Shown here: positions 16,924 to 26,745 of the stretch, piece by piece
How the letters are laid out: every line of letters begins with the position of its first letter
Position numbering within the stretch: the first letter of the stretch is position 1
Source: Cupriavidus necator
GTDB taxonomy: Bacteria; Pseudomonadota; Gammaproteobacteria; Burkholderiales; Burkholderiaceae
Assembly (NCBI RefSeq): GCF_013141915.1
Contig: NZ_SROX01000011.1
Coordinates: 62,001-126,000, forward strand
Reading direction: 5' to 3'
Length of the DNA: 64,000 bases
The notes under the pieces: model-generated
The model's input: the letters and a program-made list of their open reading frames with translations, nothing else
What the model was told of the DNA's origin: nothing
Databases searched by the model: none
Program-made: the position numbers and the translations under genes

Positions 16924-18447
16924 TTACTTCTTCTTCCCCAGCAAGCTCCCCAGCACGCCCCGAATCAACTCGCGCCCGACCTGCGAGCCCACCGTGCGCG
17001 CGGCCGACTTGGCCATCGATTCCAGGATCGAATCGCCGCGCCCGCTCTTGCCGGTGCCTTTGGTCAGCGTGCCGAAGATTTCGCCGGCGGTGCCGAGCCA
17101 GCCGCTGTCCTGCTCACCCGCCGGCTGCCCGGCCGGCGCGCCGCCCGCGCCCTTGCCGCCATTTGCCACCGTCCCCACGCTGCCGCGCAGCTTTTCGTAG
17201 GCCGACTCGCGGTCGATGGTCTTCTCGTACGTGCCGGCCACCAGCGAGTTGGCGATCAGTTGCTTGCGTTCGTCCTCCGTCGCCGGGCCGATGCGGCTGC
17301 CAGGCGCCAGCACCCAGGCGCGCTCGGTCACGCAGGGCGTGCCCTTGGCGTCCAGGAACGACACCAGCGCCTCGCCCACGCCCAGTTCACCGATCGCGGT
17401 TTCCAGGTCCAGCTTCGGATTGGCGCGCATGGTGGTGGCCGCCACCTTGACCGCCTTCTGGTCGCGCGGGGTGAAGGCGCGCAGCGCATGCTGCACGCGG
17501 TTGCCCAGCTGGCCCAGCACGGTGTCGGGGATGTCGATCGGGTTCTGCGTGACGAAGTACACGCCCACGCCCTTGGAGCGCACCAGCCGCACCACCTGCT
17601 CGATCTTGTCGAGCAGCGCCTTGGGCGCATCGTTGAACAGCAGGTGCGCCTCGTCGAAGAAGAACACCAGCTTGGGCTTGTCGAGGTCGCCGGCCTCGGG
17701 CAGCTTCTCGAACAGCTCGGACAGCATCCACAGCAGGAAGGTGGCGTACAGCCGCGGCGCATTCATCAGCTTGTCCGCCGCCAGGATATTGACCACGCCC
17801 TGACCCTTCTCGGTCTGGATGAAGTCTTCCAGGTTCAGCATCGGCTCGCCGAAGAAGACATCGCCGCCCTGCGATTCCAACGCGATCAGCCCGCGCTGGA
17901 TGGCCCCGATCGAGGCGGCCGAGATATTGCCGTATTCGGTGGTGAACTGGCCGGCGTTGTCGCCGACGTACTGCAGCATCGCACGCAGGTCCTTGGCGTC
18001 GAGCAGCAGCAGGCCGTTGGCGTCGGCAATGCGGAACACCAGGTTCAGCACGCCCTGCTGGGTGTCGTTCAGCTCGAGCATGCGCGACAACAGCAGCGGC
18101 CCCATGTGCGAGACCGTGGCGCGCACCGGGTGCCCCTTCTGGCCGAACACATCCCACAGCGTGGTGGGGCAGCCGCCCCATGCCGGCTCGGGCAGGTTCA
18201 GGTCGGCCAGACGCTGCTTGAGCTTGTCGGATGGCTGGCCCGCCTGCGAAATGCCGGTCAGGTCACCTTTGACGTCCGCCATGAACACCGGCACCCCCAG
18301 GCGCGAGAAGCCCTGCGCCAGCGTTTGCAGCGTAACGGTCTTGCCCGTGCCGGTGGCGCCCGTGATCAGCCCGTGCCGGTTGCCCATCTGCGGCAGCAGC
18401 ACCAGTTCATGTTCGGCGTTCTTGGCGATGAGGATGGGGTCGGCCAT
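16924..18447 (-). CDS. HerA/YjgR-like ATPase (DUF853)
   Basis: 507-residue P-loop protein of the HerA-FtsK type. Walker A is GATGTGKTVT near residues 29-38 and Walker B is KLVFFFDEAHLLF near 270. The C-terminal region carries a Gly/Ala-rich linker and ends in GSLLGKKK. The MADPILIAKN start at 18447 was preferred over a longer frame because the latter adds non-conserved sequence overlapping a promoter-like region. E. coli YjgR is the well-known homologue; the cellular role is poorly defined. It faces the DUF3149 gene and is divergent from yebC. Confidence 0.88.
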   Translation of the reverse strand: MADPILIAKNAEHELVLLPQMGNRHGLITGATGTGKTVTLQTLAQGFSRLGVPVFMADVKGDLTGISQAGQPSDKLKQRLADLNLPEPAWGGCPTTLWDVFGQKGHPVRATVSHMGPLLLSRMLELNDTQQGVLNLVFRIADANGLLLLDAKDLRAMLQYVGDNAGQFTTEYGNISAASIGAIQRGLIALESQGGDVFFGEPMLNLEDFIQTEKGQGVVNILAADKLMNAPRLYATFLLWMLSELFEKLPEAGDLDKPKLVFFFDEAHLLFNDAPKALLDKIEQVVRLVRSKGVGVYFVTQNPIDIPDTVLGQLGNRVQHALRAFTPRDQKAVKVAATTMRANPKLDLETAIGELGVGEALVSFLDAKGTPCVTERAWVLAPGSRIGPATEDERKQLIANSLVAGTYEKTIDRESAYEKLRGSVGTVANGGKGAGGAPAGQPAGEQDSGWLGTAGEIFGTLTKGTGKSGRGDSILESMAKSAARTVGSQVGRELIRGVLGSLLGKKK

Positions 18448-18655
18448 GGTGTTCCTGGATTCCGTGAGGGGTCGGTCGGGTCTGGGCGGCGCAGGCAGGT
18501 CCGCGTGATAAAATCCTGGGCTGATTATAGCCAGCCGCCAGGCATATCCGTCACCTGGCGCACGCTGCCCGCCCGCCTTGCTGAGGCGGCCCGGTGCGCC
18601 TGGCAACCCCGCACAACATCACCGCAGATCACCGCATTCCGCTTCGGAGAGAATC

Positions 18656-19381
18656 ATGGCCGGTCACTCGAAATGGGCCAATATCAAACACAAGAAAGCC
18701 GCCGCAGACGCCAAGCGCGGCAAGATCTGGACCCGCCTGATCAAGGAAATCACCGTGGCCGCCAAGCTCGGCGGCGGTGATGTCGACTCCAACCCGCGCC
18801 TGCGCCTGTCGATCGACAAGGCCATGGACGCCAACATGCCCAAGGACAACATCCAGCGCGCCATCCAGCGCGGCGTAGGCGGCATGGAAGGCGCCAACTA
18901 CGAGGAAATCCGCTACGAGGGCTACGGGCTGGCCGGCGCGGCGATCATCGTCGATTGCCTGACCGACAACCGCACCCGCACCGTGGCCGAAGTGCGCCAC
19001 GCGTTCTCCAAGCATGGCGGCAACATGGGCACCGAGGGTTCGGTGGCGTTCATGTTCACCCATTGCGGCCAGTTCCTGTTTGCTCCGGGCACGCCGGAAG
19101 ACAAGCTGATGGAAGCCGCGCTGGAGGCCGGCGCCGACGATGTCGTTACCAACGACGACGGCTCTATCGAAGTCACCTGCCCGCCCAACGATTTCTCGGC
19201 GGTCAAGACGGCGCTGGAAGCCGCCGGCTTCAAGGCGGAAGTGGCCGACGTGGTGATGAAGCCGCAGAACGAAGTCAGCTTCGGCGGCGACGACGCGGCC
19301 AGGATGCAGAAGCTGCTCGACGCCCTGGAAAACCTGGACGACGTGCAGGAAGTCTTCACCAACGCGGTGATCGAAGACTAA
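18656..19381 (+). CDS. yebC: YebC/TACO1-family translation or DNA-binding regulator
   Basis: 241 residues, the standard length. The hallmark N-terminus MAGHSKWANIKHKKAAADAKRG and the GGVGG-like turn (RGVGGMEGANYEE) are intact, and the acidic C-terminal domain follows. Family members have been described as DNA-binding transcriptional regulators. More recently some have been tied to efficient translation of proline stretches. The ATG at 18656 has GGAGAG six to eleven bases upstream. The gene ends at a terminator before purD. Confidence 0.95.
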   Translation: MAGHSKWANIKHKKAAADAKRGKIWTRLIKEITVAAKLGGGDVDSNPRLRLSIDKAMDANMPKDNIQRAIQRGVGGMEGANYEEIRYEGYGLAGAAIIVDCLTDNRTRTVAEVRHAFSKHGGNMGTEGSVAFMFTHCGQFLFAPGTPEDKLMEAALEAGADDVVTNDDGSIEVTCPPNDFSAVKTALEAAGFKAEVADVVMKPQNEVSFGGDDAARMQKLLDALENLDDVQEVFTNAVIED

Positions 19382-19402
19382 AACGGTAACAAGCTCCCCA
19401 AC

Positions 19403-19441
19403 GGCGGCAGCGCGGCGAACAAGACCCAGCTGCCGCCTTTT
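19403..19441 (+). terminator. Intrinsic terminator after yebC
   Basis: A 9-bp stem GGCGGCAGC (19403-19411) / GCTGCCGCC (19429-19437), a 17-base loop, then TTTT. It separates yebC from purD. Confidence 0.7.
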
Positions 19442-19469
19442 GCATGCGTTTCTTTTCTGGCAGTGGATC

Positions 19470-20738
19470 ATGAAAGTATTGGTTGTCGGCTCGGGTGGAC
19501 GTGAACACGCGCTGGCCTGGAAATTGGCCCAGTCGCCCAAGGTGCAGGTGGTGTACGTCGCGCCGGGCAACGGCGGGACCGCGCTCGACAAGCGCTTGCA
19601 GAATGTTCCGCTGACCGATCCCGAGGTCATCGCCGCCTTTGCCGAGCGCGAGGGCGTGGCCTTCACCGTGGTCGGCCCCGAGGCCCCGCTGGCCGCCGGC
19701 ATCGTCGATATCTTCCGCGCCAAGGGCCTGCGCATCTTCGGACCCACCCAGGCCGCGGCGCAGCTCGAATCGTCGAAGGATTTCGCCAAGGCGTTCATGC
19801 AGCGCCACGGCATCCCGACCGCCGCCTACCAGACCTTCGCCGACGCCGCCCAGGCCCATGCCTATATCGACGCGCAGGGCGCGCCGATCGTGATCAAGGC
19901 CGACGGCCTGGCCGCGGGCAAGGGCGTGGTGGTGGCGATGTCCCTGGAAGAAGCGCACCAGGCGGTCGACATGATGCTGGCCGACAACAAGCTCGGCGAT
20001 GCCGGCGCGCGCGTGGTGATCGAAGAGTTCCTCGACGGCGAGGAAGCCAGCTTCATCGTGCTGGTCGACGGCAAGAACGTGCTGGCGCTGGCCACCAGCC
20101 AGGACCACAAGCGCCTGCTGGACGCCGACGCCGGCCCCAACACCGGCGGCATGGGCGCGTATTCGCCGGCGCCGGTGGTCACGCCCGCGCTGCACGCGCG
20201 CGCGCTGCGCGAGATCATCCTGCCGACCGTGCGCGGCATGGAAAAGGACGGCATCCCGTACACCGGCTTCCTCTATGCCGGCCTGATGATCGACAAGGAC
20301 GGCAACCCGAAGACGCTGGAATTCAACTGCCGCATGGGCGACCCCGAGACCCAGCCGATCCTGGCGCGCCTGAAGACCGACCTGGTCGACGTGATGGAAG
20401 CCGCCGTCTCCGGCAAGCTCGACAGCATCGAGCTGGACTGGGACCGCCGCACCGCGCTGGGCGTGGTGATGGCCGCGCACGGCTATCCGGACAGCCCGCG
20501 CAAGGGCGATGCCATCACCGGCATCCCGGCCGAGACCGACGACAGCGTGACCTTCCATGCCGGCACCACGCTCAAGGACGGCACCCTGTTGACCTCGGGC
20601 GGGCGCGTGCTGTGCGTGGTCGGGCTGGCCGACACTGTCAAGGCCGCGCAGCGCGCCGCCTATGCCGCGGTCGAGCAGATCCGCTTCGACGGCATGCAGT
20701 ACCGGACCGATATCGGTTACCGCGCCATCAAGCGCTGA
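19470..20738 (+). CDS. purD: Phosphoribosylamine-glycine ligase (GARS)
   Basis: Second step of purine synthesis: ATP-dependent joining of glycine to 5-phosphoribosylamine. 422 residues. The N-terminal motif LVVGSGGREHALAWK and the ATP-grasp region are typical, including KADGLAAGKGVVVA near 150-163 and FNCRMGDPETQ near 285-295. The ATG at 19470 is chosen because it fits the conserved MKVLVVGSGGREH start; the upstream in-frame ATG adds only ten unconserved residues. No other pur gene is in the window. Confidence 0.96.
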   Translation: MKVLVVGSGGREHALAWKLAQSPKVQVVYVAPGNGGTALDKRLQNVPLTDPEVIAAFAEREGVAFTVVGPEAPLAAGIVDIFRAKGLRIFGPTQAAAQLESSKDFAKAFMQRHGIPTAAYQTFADAAQAHAYIDAQGAPIVIKADGLAAGKGVVVAMSLEEAHQAVDMMLADNKLGDAGARVVIEEFLDGEEASFIVLVDGKNVLALATSQDHKRLLDADAGPNTGGMGAYSPAPVVTPALHARALREIILPTVRGMEKDGIPYTGFLYAGLMIDKDGNPKTLEFNCRMGDPETQPILARLKTDLVDVMEAAVSGKLDSIELDWDRRTALGVVMAAHGYPDSPRKGDAITGIPAETDDSVTFHAGTTLKDGTLLTSGGRVLCVVGLADTVKAAQRAAYAAVEQIRFDGMQYRTDIGYRAIKR

Positions 20739-20808
20739 CTGGCCAGCGGCGGCCCGGGCGACCAAGCGGCCGCCCAGCCAGTACAATCGTGACAATGCTG
20801 TGACGCAC

Positions 20809-20849
20809 CCGGCAGCCGATTGGCTGCCGGACCGCCTTCCGGCCGGTCC
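20809..20849. repeat. Two tandem hairpins upstream of hemF
   Basis: The first is a 9-bp stem CCGGCAGCC (20809-20817) / GGCTGCCGG (20822-20830). The second has arms GGACCG (20829-20834) and CGGTCC (20844-20849), sharing two bases with the first, so the folds may compete. No T-run follows. They lie 30-70 bp before the hemF ATG and after a TACAAT -10-like box (20782-20787), so they would be in the hemF 5' UTR. Confidence 0.5.
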
Positions 20850-20878
20850 ATTCGTCGGTTTATCCGATTCAGCCCACC

Positions 20879-21790
20879 ATGATCGATTCCCAGGCAGTCC
20901 GTGCCTATCTGCTCGGTCTGCAAGACCGCATCACCGACGCCATCGGTGCCATCGACGGCCAGCCGTTCCTGACCGACGCCTGGGAGAAACCGCCCACCGA
21001 ACGCCTGCGCGGCAGCGGCCGCACCCGCATCCTGGAGGACGGCGCGGTGATGGAGCGCGCCGGCGTGGGCTTTTCGCACGTCAGCGGCGACACCCTGCCG
21101 CCATCGGCGACGGCCAACCGCCCGGAGCTGGCGGGGCGCAGCTTCGAGGCCATGGGCGTGTCGCTGGTCTTCCATCCGCGCAACCCCTACGTGCCCACGG
21201 TGCATATGAACGTGCGCTGCTTCGTGGCAGTCAAGCCGGGGGCCGAACCGGTCTGGTGGTTCGGCGGCGGCATGGATCTGACGCCTTACTACGGCAACGC
21301 CGACGACTGCACGCATTTCCACCGCACCTGCCAGCAGGCGCTGGCGCCCTTCGGCGACGAACTCTATCCTCGCTTCAAGCAGTGGTGCGACGAGTATTTC
21401 TTCCTGAAGCACCGCAACGAGGCGCGCGGCATCGGCGGCATCTTCTTCGACGACTTCTCGGCGCTGGGCTTCGCGCGCAGCTTCGCCATGATGCAAGCGG
21501 TCGGTGATGCCTTCCTGGCGGCCTACCTGCCGATCCTGCAGGCCCGCAAGGACACGCCCTACGGCGAGCGCGAGCGCGAGTTCCAGGCCTACCGGCGCGG
21601 ACGCTACGTCGAATTCAACCTGGTGTTCGACCGCGGCACGCTGTTCGGCCTGCAATCGGGCGGACGCGCCGAGTCGATCCTGATGTCGATGCCGCCGCGG
21701 GTGACCTGGCGCTATGACTGGCAACCGGAACCGGGCAGCGCCGAAGCGGCGCTGTACACCGATTTCCTGCCAGCGCGCGACTGGGCCTGA
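20879..21790 (+). CDS. hemF: Oxygen-dependent coproporphyrinogen III oxidase
   Basis: Haem synthesis enzyme, 303 residues, oxidatively decarboxylating coproporphyrinogen III to protoporphyrinogen IX in the cytosol. Conserved blocks are present: VHMNVRCFVA, WWFGGGMDLTPYY, HFHRTCQ, KHRNEARGIGGIFFDD, YVEFNLVFDRGTLFGLQ and RVESILMSMPP-like RAESILMSMPP. The start matches the family N-terminus. It is 10 bp before nadD, so the two are probably co-transcribed. Paired hairpins in the leader may influence expression. Confidence 0.96.
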   Translation: MIDSQAVRAYLLGLQDRITDAIGAIDGQPFLTDAWEKPPTERLRGSGRTRILEDGAVMERAGVGFSHVSGDTLPPSATANRPELAGRSFEAMGVSLVFHPRNPYVPTVHMNVRCFVAVKPGAEPVWWFGGGMDLTPYYGNADDCTHFHRTCQQALAPFGDELYPRFKQWCDEYFFLKHRNEARGIGGIFFDDFSALGFARSFAMMQAVGDAFLAAYLPILQARKDTPYGEREREFQAYRRGRYVEFNLVFDRGTLFGLQSGGRAESILMSMPPRVTWRYDWQPEPGSAEAALYTDFLPARDWA

Positions 21791-21800
21791 CGGCTGACCC

Positions 21801-22535
21801 ATGGCCCATCCCGCGCACCCCCGCATGCCCGCCGCCGACGCGGGCGCATCGCCGCAAGCCGGCGCCCGCCCCTACCGCCTGGGTATCCTGGGCGGCACCT
21901 TCGATCCGCCCCACGTCGGGCACCTGGCGCTGGCGCGGCTGTGCATCGACCATCTGGGCCTGGACGAGCTGGTGTGGATTCCCACCGGCCAGTCCTGGCA
22001 GAAGGGCGACGACGTGACCCCGGCCGCCGACCGCCTGGCGATGACCGAACTGGCCGCCGCGGCGCTCGGCGACAGCGGCGCCAAAGTCCGCGTCAGCCGC
22101 ATGGAAGTCGATCGCGCCGGCCCCAGCTACACCATCGACACGGTGCGCCAGCTGCGCGACGAGTACGGCCCCGAGGCCTCGCTGTGCTGGCTGATGGGCG
22201 CCGACCAGCTGCTGCGCCTGCACACCTGGCATGGCTGGCAGGAACTGTTCGCGCACGTGCACTTGTGCACCGCGACACGGCCGCGCTTTGCCCTGGCGGC
22301 GCTGGAGGGTCCGGTGCTGGCCGCGCTGGCCGAGCGCCAGGCCGACACGCACCTGATACAATGCACGCCCTCCGGCCGGATGTGGATCGACCAGACGCTC
22401 GCCGTCGACCTCTCTTCCACCCATCTGCGCCAGCGGCTGGCAGCCGGCCAGCCGGCAGATGACCAACTGCCGCCCGGCGTGGCACACTACATTGCCAGCC
22501 ACGGGCTGTACCGCAACGCCCCGGCCCGGGCATGA
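21801..22535 (+). CDS. nadD: Nicotinate-nucleotide adenylyltransferase
   Basis: NAD synthesis enzyme joining nicotinate mononucleotide and ATP. 244 residues. The nucleotidyltransferase signature GGTFDPPHVGHLALA is near 30-44 and the second motif LSSTHLR near 204-210. The first 25 residues are an Ala/Pro-rich extension beyond the usual core, so the true start might be a later codon. The chosen ATG is the only one before the motif, apart from one Met at residue 9. It overlaps no neighbour and is followed by rsfS after 63 bp. Confidence 0.93.
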   Translation: MAHPAHPRMPAADAGASPQAGARPYRLGILGGTFDPPHVGHLALARLCIDHLGLDELVWIPTGQSWQKGDDVTPAADRLAMTELAAAALGDSGAKVRVSRMEVDRAGPSYTIDTVRQLRDEYGPEASLCWLMGADQLLRLHTWHGWQELFAHVHLCTATRPRFALAALEGPVLAALAERQADTHLIQCTPSGRMWIDQTLAVDLSSTHLRQRLAAGQPADDQLPPGVAHYIASHGLYRNAPARA

Positions 22536-22598
22536 CCAGGGTTGCATCGACCCCGGCGCCCACCCCCAAACCGATCTGAGCTGAACAAGAAGACACCC

Positions 22599-23330
22599 AT
22601 GGATATTCGTAAACTGCAACGCGCCATCGTCGACGGCCTCGAGGATGTCAAAGCGCAGGACATCAAGGTGTACGACACCAGCCACCTGACGGAACTGTTC
22701 GACCGGGTGGTGATTGCCAGCGGCACCTCCAACCGCCAGACCAAGGCGCTGGCAGCGTCGGTGCGGGATACGGTAAAGGAAGCGGGCGGCCATATCGTGG
22801 CGGTCGAGGGGCTGGAAACCGGCGAATGGGTGCTGGTCGACTGCGGCGACGCCGTGGTTCACATCTTGCAGCCGCAACTGCGCCTGTACTACAACCTCGA
22901 AGAGATCTGGGGCGACAAGCCGGTGCGCATGAAGCTGGCTGCCGGTACCCGCCTGGCCAAGGCCAGCGAGCCCATGGACGAAGACGAGGACGAGGCCCCG
23001 GTGCGCACGGTGCGCCGTGCCAGCAACCTGCGGCCGGCGCTGGCGCGCCTGCCCGAAGGCATGAAGGAACCGTCGCCGCCGATGGGCCATGAGGACACCG
23101 ACGCGGACGCCATCGCCACCATCCGCAAGCCGGCCCGCAAGGCCGCCGCCAAGTCGCCTGCGACCAAGGCCACCGGCACCCGTGCCGCGGCACCGCGCAA
23201 GACCGCTGCAGGCACCACGGCACGCAAGACCGCGACCAAGACAGCCACCAAGACCGCGGCCAAGAAGGCACCCGCCAAGACTGCCGCAGCCAAGCCGGTC
23301 GCGCGCAAGCGTGCCACCCGCTCGGCCTGA
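22599..23330 (+). CDS. rsfS: Ribosomal silencing factor RsfS with histone-H1-like tail
   Basis: RsfS binds ribosomal protein L14 and blocks joining of the subunits when nutrients are low. Residues 1-108 are the canonical domain (YDTSHLTELFDRVVIASGTSN ... WVLVDCGDAVVHIL ... RLYYNLEEIWGD). Most homologues stop soon after, at about 105-150 residues. Here 135 further residues follow: an acidic patch (125-132), a Pro/Met-rich linker, then an Ala/Lys/Thr/Pro repeat-rich basic tail (176-243) like histone H1 or AlgP. The frame is continuous with no frameshift. It sits in the conserved nadD-rsfS-rlmH order. Confidence 0.93.
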   Translation: MDIRKLQRAIVDGLEDVKAQDIKVYDTSHLTELFDRVVIASGTSNRQTKALAASVRDTVKEAGGHIVAVEGLETGEWVLVDCGDAVVHILQPQLRLYYNLEEIWGDKPVRMKLAAGTRLAKASEPMDEDEDEAPVRTVRRASNLRPALARLPEGMKEPSPPMGHEDTDADAIATIRKPARKAAAKSPATKATGTRAAAPRKTAAGTTARKTATKTATKTAAKKAPAKTAAAKPVARKRATRSA

Positions 23331-23384
23331 GGCCCGATGCGCGGCCGTTCAGCGCCAGCGCGGCGTCACCGCCTCGTCTGAACC

Positions 23385-23864
23385 ATGCAACTGGTGATCG
23401 TGGCCGTCGGCCACAAGATGCCTGGCTGGATCGAAACCGGCTTCAGCGAGTACGCCAAGCGCATGCCGCCCGAGTTGCGCATCGAACTGCGCGAAGTCAA
23501 GCCGGAAACGCGCTCGTCCAGCAATAACGCCGCCACCGTGATGCAGCGCGAAGCCGCGCGCATCGAGGCGGTGCTGGGCAGCCTGTCGAAGCAGTGCCGC
23601 ATCGTTGCGCTGGACGAGCGCGGCCGCGACTTCACCACCGTGCAACTGGCCGCGCAGCTGACCGACTGGCAGCGCGAGGGCGGCGACGTGGCCTTCCTGA
23701 TCGGCGGCGCCGACGGGCTCGATCCCGCGCTCAAGGCCCGCGCCAGCACCCTGATCCGGCTCTCCAGCCTGACCCTGCCGCACGGCATGGTGCGCGTGCT
23801 GCTGGCCGAACAGCTGTACCGCGCGTGGTCCGTCACGCAGAACCACCCCTACCATCGGGCCTGA
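23385..23864 (+). CDS. rlmH: 23S rRNA pseudouridine-1915 N3-methyltransferase RlmH
   Basis: SPOUT-class methyltransferase of 159 residues, acting on the assembled 70S ribosome. The SAM-binding knot is visible: VAFLIGGADGLDP near 103-115, SSLTLPHGMVRVLLAEQLYRAW near 129-150, and a C-terminal NHPYHRA that supplies RNA contacts. Length is family-standard. It lies 54 bp after rsfS and 32 bp before the Maf gene. Confidence 0.95.
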   Translation: MQLVIVAVGHKMPGWIETGFSEYAKRMPPELRIELREVKPETRSSSNNAATVMQREAARIEAVLGSLSKQCRIVALDERGRDFTTVQLAAQLTDWQREGGDVAFLIGGADGLDPALKARASTLIRLSSLTLPHGMVRVLLAEQLYRAWSVTQNHPYHRA

Positions 23865-23896
23865 TCCCGGCCGTCGCCGGAAGGCCCCCCGCCGCG

Positions 23897-24511
23897 ATGT
23901 CCGACACCCTGCACGACTATCTCTACCTCGCCTCGCAAAGCCCGCGCCGCCGCGAGCTGCTGACCCAGCTCGGCGTGCGCTATGAACTCCTGCTGGCCGA
24001 CGACGAAGAAGACGCCGAAGCACTCGAAGCCGTCCTGCCCGCCGAAACCCCGGACGACTATGTCCAGCGCGTGTGCGCGCTCAAGGCCGAAGCCGCGCTG
24101 CGCCGCCGCGAACGCCGCGCGCTGCCGGATGCGCCGGTGCTGACCTCGGACACCACAGTCTGCCTGGGCGGCCGCATCCTGGGCAAACCCGCCGACGGCG
24201 CCGACGCTGCGGCCATGCTGGGCGCGCTGTCGGGCAGCACCCACCGCGTGCTGACCGCCGTGACGGTGGTGTCGACCACCGGCATGCGGCATGCGCTGTC
24301 GGTTTCCGAAGTCACCTTCCGCGCGCTGGAACCTGTCGAGATCGAGCGCTACGTCGCCAGCGGCGAGCCGCTGGGCAAGGCCGGCGCCTACGGCATCCAG
24401 GGCCGCGCGGCCGAGTTCGTGGCGCGGATTGCAGGCAGCTATTCAGGTATCATGGGCTTGCCCTTGTTTGAGACGGCAGCGTTACTTCGGCAGGCGCGCC
24501 TGCAGTTCTGA
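23897..24511 (+). CDS. maf: Maf-family nucleoside triphosphate pyrophosphatase
   Basis: 204-residue house-cleaning pyrophosphatase of the Maf/YhdE type, hydrolysing dTTP, UTP or modified nucleotides. The phosphate-binding SQSPRRRELL motif is at residues 13-22. The catalytic stretch PVLTSDTTVCLGGRILGKP and the C-terminal YGIQGRAAEFVARIAGSYSGIMGLPLFET are complete. The ATG at 23897 fits the family N-terminus; longer in-frame sequence belongs to another frame of rlmH. It precedes rng in the usual order. Confidence 0.92.
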   Translation: MSDTLHDYLYLASQSPRRRELLTQLGVRYELLLADDEEDAEALEAVLPAETPDDYVQRVCALKAEAALRRRERRALPDAPVLTSDTTVCLGGRILGKPADGADAAAMLGALSGSTHRVLTAVTVVSTTGMRHALSVSEVTFRALEPVEIERYVASGEPLGKAGAYGIQGRAAEFVARIAGSYSGIMGLPLFETAALLRQARLQF

Positions 24512-24631
24512 GCGGCGCCCTTTGCCATCGGCGAGACTGCCCTCGCGCCAGGCGACTTCACCGGTCAACCTTATCCAGCCGCATGCCCGGCCGCTCACCC
24601 GGCGGGCCTCCGGCGACGCGTTTCACCCGCT

Positions 24632-26098
<1,467 letters not shown>

Positions 26099-26119
26099 AC
26101 CCGCCTGCGCGAAATGGAA

Positions 26120-26150
26120 ACAGCCCGCCAATCGGCGGGCTGTATTGTTT
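26120..26150. terminator. Terminator between rng and a convergent gene
   Basis: A perfect 10-bp stem ACAGCCCGCC (26120-26129) / GGCGGGCTGT (26134-26143) with loop AATC, followed by ATTGTTT. The other strand continues as TTCCATTTC, so it may serve both directions. It abuts the stop codon of the leftward small-protein gene. Confidence 0.85.
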
Positions 26151-26467
26151 CACGGCCGGATCACCACCTGCGGGCTGATGACATAGGCCGGTTCGGGCTG
26201 GTAATACACCGGCGGAGGCGGCGGCTGGTACACGACCGGACGGTCCTTGCACTTGCGCTCTTCCTTGTACTCGCCGTTGTCCTTCCACTTGCGCTTGATC
26301 TTGCAGTTGCCAACCCAGAATTCTTCCTTGTAGTCGCCGCCGTGGTAGCGCCGCGCATGGCGAGGGTGGTCATCGTCGTCCCAGTCGTCATCGGCATGGG
26401 CGGCGGCGCAGAAGGTGCCGAGGAGCACGGGCAGGATCACGATGGATACCAGGGTACGAGGCTTCAT
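26150..26467 (-). CDS. Small exported protein, His/Asp-rich then Pro/Tyr-rich
   Basis: 105 residues, not recognised. A signal peptide is clear (MKPRTLVSIVILPVLLGTFCAAAHA, cleavage near residue 25). The mature start is acidic and His-rich (DDDWDDDDHPRHARRYH). Next come two cysteines in a Lys-rich stretch (GNCKIKRKWKDNGEYKEERKC) that could form a disulphide, and a YQPPPPPVYYQPEPAYV tail. The MKPRTL start was chosen over a longer frame because it produces the signal peptide. It is probably periplasmic; metal binding by the acidic/His run is conceivable but unproven. Confidence 0.7.
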   Translation of the reverse strand: MKPRTLVSIVILPVLLGTFCAAAHADDDWDDDDHPRHARRYHGGDYKEEFWVGNCKIKRKWKDNGEYKEERKCKDRPVVYQPPPPPVYYQPEPAYVISPQVVIRP

Positions 26468-26745
26468 GTCGGGATGGGCAAGACGGGTTGGAGCGAGGCT
26501 AGCATGCGGGTACGCGCCGCGGTGTATCAAGCTGTTTACGAACGTAACCGCGGTGCATTGCCTGCGCCTGTCCAGTGCCTGGACGGTACCGCATTCTGGA
26601 CTCGGTAATGGCCCTAGCCCACTTCTGTTTGCCATCCGCTATAACTAAACCACGGTAGTCAGCGGTCTCCGTTCGGAGGCCGCGCCCGGCTGTGCGCGCG
26701 CGATGTTTTGCGCGGCGCTGCCGGTCGGCAAGCAAGGAGTCCGGC

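Noticed and set aside
16894..18780. A 628-codon + strand frame
   Set aside because: Antisense to the HerA/YjgR-like ATPase gene, which has clear Walker motifs on the other strand.
22350..22365. TACAAT-type -10 box inside nadD as an rsfS promoter
   Set aside because: It lies within coding sequence about 240 bp from rsfS and has no clear -35 partner; evidence is too thin.
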